Assembly: GCA_023409535.1 (NCBI GenBank) | Contig: JAEYGZ010000052.1 | Location: forward strand, 1-5,416 | Source of the DNA: Bacillota bacterium | GTDB lineage: Bacteria > Bacillota > Clostridia > Lachnospirales > Lachnospiraceae | Reading direction: 5' to 3' | DNA: 5,416 bases | Part shown: positions 1-4,180 of the stretch, piece after piece | How positions within the stretch are numbered: the first letter of the stretch is position 1 | Layout of the letters: the number at the start of each line of letters is the position of its first letter | Notes under the pieces: generated by a model | Seen by the model: the letters and a program-made list of their open reading frames with translations, nothing else | What the model was told of the DNA's origin: nothing | Databases searched by the model: none | Position numbers and translations under genes: made by a program

Positions 1-87
1 GGCGATACAGTAAAAGTAATGGAAACAAGACCGCTGTCCAAGGACAAGAGATGGAGACTTGTTGAGATTATCGAGAAAGCGAAATAA
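1..87 (+). CDS. rpsQ: 30S ribosomal protein S17, 3' end only
   Basis: Frame 1 is open from the first base and ends at TAA (85-87), giving the last 28 residues of S17. The segment begins GDTVKVMETRPLSKDKRWRL and ends in a Lys/Glu-rich tail (EKAK). The 'G-D-x-V-x-x-x-E-x-R-P-L-S-K-x-K-x-W' pattern is the C-terminal signature of bacterial S17, a primary 16S rRNA-binding protein of the 30S subunit with an OB-fold. Its position directly before rplN is the standard spc-operon order. The start and roughly two thirds of the protein lie upstream of the window, so the N-terminus cannot be judged. The gap to rplN is 26 nt. Identification rests on the tail motif plus gene order. Confidence 0.93.
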   Translation, partial: GDTVKVMETRPLSKDKRWRLVEIIEKAK

Positions 88-113
88 ATTATTTCCAGGA
101 AGGAGTAACAGGC

Positions 114-482
114 ATGATTCAGCAGGAAACCAGATTAAAGGTTGCCGACAATACTGGTGCAAAAGAATTACTGTGCATCCGTGTAATGGGCGGATCTACA
201 AGAAGATATGCTAATATTGGTGATGTTATCGTTGCCAGCGTAAAAGATGCAACACCTGGCGGTGTTGTGAAGAAAGGCGACGTTGTAAAGGCCGTTGTCG
301 TACGTTCCGTTAAGGGCGCACGCCGCAAAGACGGTTCCTATATCAAGTTCGATGAGAATGCTGCCGTAATTATCAAAGATGACAGAACTCCAAAAGGAAC
401 TCGTATCTTTGGACCGGTTGCCAGAGAGTTAAGAGAGAAACAGTTCATGAAAATTGTTTCCTTAGCTCCGGAAGTATTATAA
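114..482 (+). CDS. rplN: 50S ribosomal protein L14
   Basis: Encodes 122 residues, the usual length for bacterial L14, a beta-barrel 23S rRNA-binding protein on the subunit interface of the 50S. The N-terminus (MIQQETRLKVADNTGAKE) is the classic L14 opening. The family's central signature runs over about residues 57-90, with AVVVRSVKGARRKDGSYI followed by FDENAAVII. The end (RELREKQFMKIVSLAPEVL) is also typical. The ATG at 114 is set by a strong Shine-Dalgarno, AGGAAGGAG at 97-105, eight nt upstream. The stop TAA (480-482) is the first part of the next gene's Shine-Dalgarno, so rplN and rplX are probably translationally coupled. Nothing is truncated or unusual. Confidence 0.98.
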   Translation: MIQQETRLKVADNTGAKELLCIRVMGGSTRRYANIGDVIVASVKDATPGGVVKKGDVVKAVVVRSVKGARRKDGSYIKFDENAAVIIKDDRTPKGTRIFGPVARELREKQFMKIVSLAPEVL

Positions 483-496
483 GGAGGTATCGGACT

Positions 497-802
497 GTGC
501 ATAAAATTAAAAGAGACGACCTGGTAAAGGTTATCGCAGGAAATGATAAAGACAAACAGGGTAAAGTTCTTCATATTGATACGAAGAACAGCAAAGTGGT
601 AGTAGAAGGTGTTAACATGATTACAAAGCATGTGAAGCCAGGCGCAGGCAACCCACAGGGTGGTATCGTACAGAAAGAAGCTGCATTCGATATCTCCAAC
701 GTAATGCTTGTTGTTGACGGAAAAGCAACCAGAGTTGGTTTTGAAGTAAAAGACGGCAAGAAAGTCCGTGTTGCGAAAGCAACCGGTAAAGTAATTGACT
801 AA
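497..802 (+). CDS. rplX: 50S ribosomal protein L24 (GTG start)
   Basis: Encodes 101 residues, normal for L24, an early-assembly 50S protein that binds the 5' domain of 23S rRNA. A KOW motif occupies about residues 6-32 (DDLVKVIAGNDKDKQGKVLHI). The second family block, GGIVQKEAAFDISNVML, lies at 55-71, and a basic C-terminal region (VGFEVKDGKKVRVAKATG) follows. The start is GTG at 497. It is preferred because AAGGAGGT at 481-488 lies eight nt upstream and the protein then begins MHKIKRDD, as in other L24 sequences. That Shine-Dalgarno overlaps the rplN stop codon, leaving only 14 nt between the genes. Complete, with a TAA stop. Confidence 0.97.
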   Translation: MHKIKRDDLVKVIAGNDKDKQGKVLHIDTKNSKVVVEGVNMITKHVKPGAGNPQGGIVQKEAAFDISNVMLVVDGKATRVGFEVKDGKKVRVAKATGKVID

Positions 803-823
803 TTCGGAGAGGAGGAATAAAAA

Positions 824-1363
824 TTGGCTAGATTAAAAGAGACCTACCAAACAGAGATCGTAGAAGGTATGATCAAGAAATTTGGATATAAGAACATCAT
901 GGAAGTGCCGAAGTTAAATAAGATTGTCATCAATATGGGTATTGGTGAAGCAAAGGAAAATGCCAAGATTTTAGACTCTGCAGTAAGAGATTTAGAAATC
1001 ATCTCCGGTCAGAAGGCAGTTTTAACAAAAGCTAAAAAATCAGTTGCTAACTTCAAGATCAGAGAAGGTATGCCGATCGGATGTAAAGTAACTTTACGCG
1101 GTGAGAGAATGTATGAATTTGCTGACCGCCTGATCAACCTTGCACTTCCTCGTGTACGTGACTTCAGAGGAGTAAATCCTAATGCATTTGATGGCAGAGG
1201 AAACTATGCTCTTGGTATCAAAGAACAGCTTATTTTCCCTGAAATTGAGTACGATAAAGTTGACAAGGTAAGAGGTATGGACATTATTTTCGTCACTACC
1301 GCTAAGACAGACGAGGAAGCCCGTGAACTTTTGACATTATTCAATATGCCATTTGCAAAATAG
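824..1363 (+). CDS. rplE: 50S ribosomal protein L5 (TTG start, tandem TAG stop)
   Basis: Encodes 179 residues, the standard length for bacterial L5, which binds 5S rRNA together with L18 and forms part of the central protuberance of the 50S. Visible family blocks are VPKLNKIVINMGIGEA at 28-43, the stretch SGQKAVLTKAKKSVANFK at 61-78 with REGMPIG after it, and DFRGVNPNAFDGRGNYALG at about 113-131. The start is TTG at 824, chosen because GGAGAGGAGG (806-815) lies eight nt upstream and the product begins MARLKETY. It is the only gene here ending in TAG, and a second TAG follows at once (1361-1366); the second one is also the start of the rpsZ Shine-Dalgarno. Reading through both would add only four residues before a TAA at 1373-1375. 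Confidence 0.98.
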   Translation: MARLKETYQTEIVEGMIKKFGYKNIMEVPKLNKIVINMGIGEAKENAKILDSAVRDLEIISGQKAVLTKAKKSVANFKIREGMPIGCKVTLRGERMYEFADRLINLALPRVRDFRGVNPNAFDGRGNYALGIKEQLIFPEIEYDKVDKVRGMDIIFVTTAKTDEEARELLTLFNMPFAK

Positions 1364-1378
1364 TAGGAGGAATAATCC

Positions 1379-1564
1379 ATGGCTAAGACTTCAATGAAGA
1401 TCAAACAGCAGAGACCTGCAAAGTTCTCCTCAAGAGAATACAATCGTTGCAGAATCTGTGGTCGTCCACATGCTTATTTGAGAAAATACGGAATTTGCAG
1501 AATCTGCTTCCGTGAATTAGCATATAAGGGCCAGATCCCAGGCGTTAAAAAAGCAAGCTGGTAA
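1379..1564 (+). CDS. rpsZ: 30S ribosomal protein S14, zinc-binding type Z
   Basis: Encodes 61 residues, matching the short zinc-containing form of S14 (also named rpsN type Z), which sits in the head of the 30S subunit against 16S rRNA. Four cysteines at 24, 27, 40 and 43 form a C-X2-C-X12-C-X2-C ribbon (CRICGRPHAYLRKYGICRIC), which is the expected Zn site. The C-terminus GQIPGVKKASW is the invariant S14 ending. The longer zinc-free S14 form, about 90-100 residues, lacks these cysteines, so this is clearly the C+ paralogue and is typical of Bacillota. The ATG at 1379 follows TAGGAGG (1364-1370) by eight nt. The gap to rplE is 15 nt. Confidence 0.97.
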   Translation: MAKTSMKIKQQRPAKFSSREYNRCRICGRPHAYLRKYGICRICFRELAYKGQIPGVKKASW

Positions 1565-1588
1565 AATAAGGAAGGAGGCAATTTCAAA

Positions 1589-1990
1589 ATGACTATGAGC
1601 GATCCAATCGCAGATATGCTTACAAGAATCCGTAATGCAAATACTGCAAAACATGATACAGTAGATGTACCTTCATCTAAGATGAAATTAGCTATTGCTG
1701 ATATCCTTGTAAAAGAGGGCTACATTAAGAAATACGATCTCGTAGAAGACGGTGCATTCCAGACAATCCGGATCACCTTAAAATACGGTAAAGATAAAAA
1801 CGAGAAAATCATTACAGGTATTAAGAGAATCTCTAAACCAGGTTTACGTGTATACGCAAACAAGGAAGAGTTACCGAGAGTACTTGGCGGTTTAGGAACT
1901 GCTATCATCTCCACCAACCAGGGTGTTATTACCGATAAGGAAGCACGCACCAACGGCATCGGCGGAGAAGTACTGGCATTTGTTTGGTAA
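1589..1990 (+). CDS. rpsH: 30S ribosomal protein S8
   Basis: Encodes 133 residues, normal for S8, a primary binder of the 16S rRNA central domain. In E. coli S8 is also the translational autoregulator of the spc operon. The N-terminus (MTMSDPIADMLTRIRNAN) is canonical. The RNA-binding C-terminal half shows ISKPGLRVY (81-89), LGTAIISTNQGVITDKEAR (102-120) and the ending GGEVLAFVW. Two ATGs are close together (1589 and 1595). The first is chosen because GAAGGAGG (1571-1578) is 10 nt from it and 16 nt from the second, and because the MTMSDPI start is common in the family. I could not identify an S8-binding mRNA site. Downstream lies the longest intergenic gap of the window, 67 nt, with a hairpin. 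Confidence 0.98.
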   Translation: MTMSDPIADMLTRIRNANTAKHDTVDVPSSKMKLAIADILVKEGYIKKYDLVEDGAFQTIRITLKYGKDKNEKIITGIKRISKPGLRVYANKEELPRVLGGLGTAIISTNQGVITDKEARTNGIGGEVLAFVW

Positions 1991-2012
1991 TTAAGAGAAG
2001 CATCTGAAAACA

Positions 2013-2033
2013 GAAGAAGCGCATAGCTTCTTC
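2013..2033 (+). promoter_or_regulatory. Perfect 8-bp hairpin in the rpsH-rplF gap
   Basis: GAAGAAGC (2013-2020) and GCTTCTTC (2026-2033) are exact reverse complements around a 5-nt loop, GCATA. It lies in the 67-nt gap, ten nt upstream of the rplF Shine-Dalgarno. No U-tract follows (the next bases are CCGAAAATTT), so it does not look like an intrinsic terminator. The upstream GAGAAGC (1995-2001) could compete for the same 3' arm, and a small TCTG-AAAA-CAGA hairpin (2003-2014) overlaps the 5' arm, so two exclusive folds are conceivable. An mRNA-processing, stability or translational-control role is inference only. Confidence 0.5.
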
Positions 2034-2042
2034 CGAAAATTT

Positions 2043-2050
2043 AAGGAGGT
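2043..2050 (+). promoter_or_regulatory. Shine-Dalgarno of rplF
   Basis: AAGGAGGT is a near-perfect anti-Shine-Dalgarno match seven nt before the ATG at 2058. It shows that initiation of the interrupted L6 gene is intact, so the defect in rplF is confined to the internal TAG. Confidence 0.9.
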
Positions 2051-2057
2051 AAACGGC

Positions 2058-2600
2058 ATGTCACGTATAGGAAGAATGCCTATCGCGATTCCGGCAGGCG
2101 TAACTGTTGCAATCGCAGAAAATAATAAAGTGACTGTAACAGGTCCTAAGGGAACTCTTGAAAGAGTGTTACCATCTGAGATGACAATCAAAGAAGAAGA
2201 TGGTCATATCGTTGTTACAAGACCTAATGATTTAAAGAAAATGAAATCCTTACACGGTCTGACAAGAACATTAGTAAACAACATGGTCGTTGGTGTTACT
2301 AACGGTTATGAGAAGAAACTTGAAATCAATGGTGTAGGTTACAGAGCACAGTAGCAGGGCAAGAAGCTGGTTCTTTCTCTTGGTTATTCCCACCCGGTAG
2401 AGATGGAAGATCCGGAAGGTATCGAAGCTACCATGGAAGGACAGAACGTCATCATTATTAAAGGTATCGATAAAGAAAAAGTTGGCCAGTACGCTGCTGA
2501 AATCAGAGATAAGAGAAGACCTGAACCGTATAAGGGCAAGGGTATCAAGTATGCTGACGAAGTTATCAGACGTAAAGTTGGTAAGACTGGTAAGAAATAA
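2058..2600 (+). pseudogene. rplF: 50S ribosomal protein L6, full-length frame interrupted by in-frame TAG at codon 99
   Basis: The reading frame spans 180 codons plus TAA (2598-2600), the usual L6 length, but codon 99 (2352-2354) is TAG. Before it, 98 residues run from MSRIGRMPIAIPAGV through HGLTRTLVNNMVVGV (66-80) to GVGYRAQ. After it the same frame continues QGKKLVLSLGYSHPVE and reaches the hallmark PEPYKGKGIKYADEVIRRK (155-173). No indel is present; only one codon is wrong. L6 has two similar domains and contacts 23S rRNA near the sarcin-ricin loop mainly through its C-terminal domain. The stop falls just inside that second domain, so a 98-residue product would lack the main rRNA-binding part. 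The next in-frame ATG is codon 116 (2403), with no convincing Shine-Dalgarno. Because L6 matters for growth, sequence error, suppression or readthrough are all plausible. If the TAG is an error or is decoded, this is simply a normal rplF. Confidence 0.9.
2352..2354 (+). other. In-frame TAG within rplF
   Basis: TAG flanked by CAG on both sides (CAG TAG CAG), read as Gln-stop-Gln. From recalled L6 alignments the position corresponds to a lysine in B. subtilis (GVGYRASKSG), so AAG to TAG by one transversion is the simplest ancestor; CAG to TAG is the alternative. The ribosome would then leave about 260 nt of mRNA untranslated before rplR. Confidence 0.95.
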
Positions 2601-2617
2601 TTAAGGAGAGTGTAAAG

Positions 2618-2986
2618 ATGGTTAGCAAACAGTCAAGAAGCGAAGTTCGCGTTAAAAAGCACAACAGAATACGTAACCGTTTTGCAGGCACTGCAGAAAG
2701 ACCACGTTTAGCTGTGTTTAGAAGCAATAATCATGTGTATGCTCAAATTATTGACGATACAGTTGGTAAGACTTTAGTCGCTGCTTCTACAGTAGAAAAA
2801 GAAGTAAAGGCAGAATTAGAGAAAACTAACGACGTTGATGCTGCAGCATATGTAGGTACCGTAGTAGCAAAGAGAGCCCTTGAAAAAGGAATTAAGGAAG
2901 TTGTCTTTGACAGAGGCGGTTTTATATATCATGGTAAGATTCAGGCATTAGCAGACGCAGCCAGAGAAGCTGGTCTGGAATTCTAA
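2618..2986 (+). CDS. rplR: 50S ribosomal protein L18
   Basis: Encodes 122 residues, typical of L18, the 5S rRNA-binding partner of L5 in the central protuberance. A basic N-terminal tail (RVKKHNRIRNRFAGTAERPR) leads into the conserved strand RLAVFRSNNHVYAQIIDD at about 30-47. The C-terminus carries the signature VVFDRGGFIYHGKIQALA, then DAAREAGLEF (about 95-122). The ATG at 2618 follows AAGGAG (2603-2608) by nine nt, and the gap from the rplF stop is 17 nt. Because it sits immediately after the interrupted rplF, its translation could suffer if it depended on ribosomes arriving from L6; its own Shine-Dalgarno should allow independent starts. Complete and unremarkable in sequence. Confidence 0.98.
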   Translation: MVSKQSRSEVRVKKHNRIRNRFAGTAERPRLAVFRSNNHVYAQIIDDTVGKTLVAASTVEKEVKAELEKTNDVDAAAYVGTVVAKRALEKGIKEVVFDRGGFIYHGKIQALADAAREAGLEF

Positions 2987-3006
2987 GTAGAGAGGAGAAT
3001 GACAGC

Positions 3007-3516
3007 GTGAAACGTACAATTTTTGATGCAAATCAGTTAGAGTTAAACGACAGAGTAGTTGCTATCAAGCGCGTATCTAAAACCGTTAAGGGTGGACGTA
3101 CCATGAGATTCTCTGCTTTAGTAGTCGTAGGTGATGGCAATGGCCACGTAGGTGCAGGTCTTGGCAAAGCCGGAGAAGTTCCAGAAGCAATCCGTAAAGG
3201 AAAAGAGGCTGCTGTTAAGAATATGGTTGCTATTCCAATCGATGAGAACAACAGTATTCCTCATGACCTGACAGGAAAATTCGGAAGTGCATCCGTACTT
3301 CTTAAGAGAGCAAACGAAGGTACAGGAGTTATTGCAGGAGGTCCTGCACGTGCAGTTTTAGAGCTTGCAGGTATTAAGAATATCCATTCTAAATCCTTAG
3401 GTTCTAATAATAAGACCAATGTAGTTTTAGCTACAATCGAGGGATTAACTCGGTTAAAAACTCCTGAGGAAGTTGCAAAGCTTCGCGGTAAATCTGTAGA
3501 AGAGATTTTAGGCTAA
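3007..3516 (+). CDS. rpsE: 30S ribosomal protein S5 (GTG start)
   Basis: Encodes 169 residues, a normal length for S5, a 30S protein near the decoding region that affects translational fidelity. The N-terminal dsRBD-like domain includes the VSKTVKGGRTMRF loop (about 23-35), the region where spectinomycin-resistance changes are known in other bacteria; it looks wild type. GHVGAGLGKAGEVPEAIRKG follows at about 46-65. The C-terminal domain shows the stretches GSASVLLKRANEGTGVIAGG and ARAVLELAGI. The start is GTG at 3007, supported by AGAGGAG (2991-2997) nine nt upstream and by the product beginning MKRTIFDANQLEL. The stop TAA (3514-3516) overlaps the rpmD Shine-Dalgarno, suggesting coupling to the next gene. 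Confidence 0.98.
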   Translation: MKRTIFDANQLELNDRVVAIKRVSKTVKGGRTMRFSALVVVGDGNGHVGAGLGKAGEVPEAIRKGKEAAVKNMVAIPIDENNSIPHDLTGKFGSASVLLKRANEGTGVIAGGPARAVLELAGIKNIHSKSLGSNNKTNVVLATIEGLTRLKTPEEVAKLRGKSVEEILG

Positions 3517-3521
3517 GGAGG
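3515..3521 (+). promoter_or_regulatory. Shine-Dalgarno that sets the rpmD start
   Basis: AAGGAGG overlaps the last two bases of the rpsE stop codon. It is eight nt from the ATG at 3530 but only two nt from the ATG at 3524, so the downstream ATG is the workable start. Confidence 0.85.
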
Positions 3522-3529
3522 ATATGAAA

Positions 3530-3712
3530 ATGGCAGATAAATTAAAGATCACATTGGTGAAATCCCCGATCGGCGCAGTTCCGAAGCATAAAGCAACCGT
3601 TGAAGCATTAGGCTTAAAGAAGCTTCACAAAACAGTTGAGATGCCGGATAACAACGCGGTTAGAGGTATGATCGCAAACGTGCGTCATTTAGTAAAAGTT
3701 GAAGAGATTTAA
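3530..3712 (+). CDS. rpmD: 50S ribosomal protein L30
   Basis: Encodes 60 residues from the ATG at 3530, the normal length for bacterial L30, a small peripheral 50S protein absent from some lineages. The hallmark KSPIGAVPKHKATVEALGL (about 11-29), then KKLHKTVEMPDNNAVRGM and the ending NVRHLVKVEEI, covers nearly the whole protein. An ATG two codons upstream (3524) would give MKMADKL, but it lies two nt from the AAGGAGG, too close for initiation; starting at 3530 gives MADKLKITLVKS with eight-nt spacing. The gap from the rpsE stop is 13 nt and the gap to rplO is 26 nt. Ends in TAA. Confidence 0.95.
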   Translation: MADKLKITLVKSPIGAVPKHKATVEALGLKKLHKTVEMPDNNAVRGMIANVRHLVKVEEI

Positions 3713-3723
3713 GAGAATACAGT

Positions 3724-3731
3724 AAGGAGGT
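3724..3731 (+). promoter_or_regulatory. Shine-Dalgarno that sets the rplO start
   Basis: AAGGAGGT stands seven nt before the ATG at 3739. The in-frame GTG at 3730 overlaps this very element and therefore cannot be the start that it serves. Confidence 0.88.
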
Positions 3732-3738
3732 GCAAGCG

Positions 3739-4179
3739 ATGGATTTATCAAATTTACAGCCTGCGTTAGGTTCCAAACACAGCGACAACTTCAGAAGAGG
3801 CCGCGGACATGGTTCAGGAAACGGCAAAACAGCAGGTAAGGGTCATAAAGGACAGAAAGCACGTTCCGGTGCAACTAGACCAGGTTTCGAAGGTGGTCAG
3901 ATGCCTTTATACAGACGTATTCCTAAGAGAGGCTTTACAAATAGAAATACCAAAATCATTATCGGTATCAATGTCAGCGCTTTAGAGTGCTTTGACAATG
4001 GTACAGTTGTTACTGTTGAAACTTTGTTAGAAAGTGGAATCGTTAAGAATCCACGTGACGGTGTTAAGATCCTTGGAAATGGAGAATTAACCAAAAAGCT
4101 TACAGTAAAGGTAGATGCTTTCAGCGAAGGCGCAAAAACCAAAATCGAGGCTTTAGGTGGAACCTGCGAGGTGATCTAA
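3739..4179 (+). CDS. rplO: 50S ribosomal protein L15
   Basis: Encodes 146 residues from the ATG at 3739, the standard length for L15, a late-assembly 50S protein with a long extended N-terminal arm inside the 23S rRNA. The start MDLSNLQPALGSK is canonical. A Gly/Arg/Lys-rich arm follows at about 18-48 (RRGRGHGSGNGKTAGKGHKG). EGGQMPLYRRIPKRGF lies at 51-66, and the globular C-terminal part ends AKTKIEALGGTCEVI. An in-frame GTG at 3730 would add three residues but lies within the Shine-Dalgarno, so it is rejected. The last codons contain the secY Shine-Dalgarno and the stop TAA is one base from the secY ATG, so L15 and SecY translation are very likely coupled. Confidence 0.97.
   Translation: MDLSNLQPALGSKHSDNFRRGRGHGSGNGKTAGKGHKGQKARSGATRPGFEGGQMPLYRRIPKRGFTNRNTKIIIGINVSALECFDNGTVVTVETLLESGIVKNPRDGVKILGNGELTKKLTVKVDAFSEGAKTKIEALGGTCEVI
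4168..4176 (+). promoter_or_regulatory. secY Shine-Dalgarno inside the rplO coding end
   Basis: GAGGTGATC is a nine-base match to the complement of the conserved 16S 3' end, extending past the usual GGAGG core. It encodes the last residues of L15 and lies four nt before the secY ATG at 4181. The close spacing to the ATG is compensated by the extended pairing. It supports coupled or re-initiating translation of secY. Confidence 0.75.
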
Positions 4180-4180
4180 T

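Noticed and set aside
338..631. Reverse-strand ORF of 97 codons across rplN/rplX, and similar reverse ORFs at 4153-4410 and 4528-4824
   Set aside because: They lie antisense to highly conserved ribosomal or SecY coding sequence, their products resemble no family I know, and the + strand genes explain the bases fully.
803..823. S8 translational-control site at the rplX-rplE junction, as in E. coli
   Set aside because: The gap is only 21 nt, is filled by the Shine-Dalgarno, and shows no hairpin resembling the 16S S8-binding helix.
1331..1363. Perfect TTGACA (1331-1336) as a promoter -35 box before rpsZ
   Set aside because: It lies inside the rplE coding sequence, encoding the conserved L5 end, and no acceptable -10 box lies 16-18 nt downstream.
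2013..2040. Intrinsic terminator between rpsH and rplF
   Set aside because: The stem is not GC-rich and is not followed by a run of T; the next bases are CCGAAAATTT. Essential genes follow in the same operon.
2058..2354. A naturally short, one-domain L6 of 98 residues
   Set aside because: The stop is inside the second domain rather than at the linker, and the downstream frame keeps full L6 conservation, so selection has acted on the complete protein until very recently.
2403..2600. A separate 65-residue gene starting at ATG 2403 (restart producing a C-terminal L6 fragment)
   Set aside because: It is the same frame as rplF and purely L6 sequence. There is no good Shine-Dalgarno at proper spacing (only a weak GGTAG next to the ATG), and the piece would lack the first strand of the C-terminal domain.
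3524..3529. Earlier rpmD start at ATG 3524
   Set aside because: Only two nt separate it from the AAGGAGG; the ATG at 3530 has eight-nt spacing and gives the canonical MADKLKITLVKS start.
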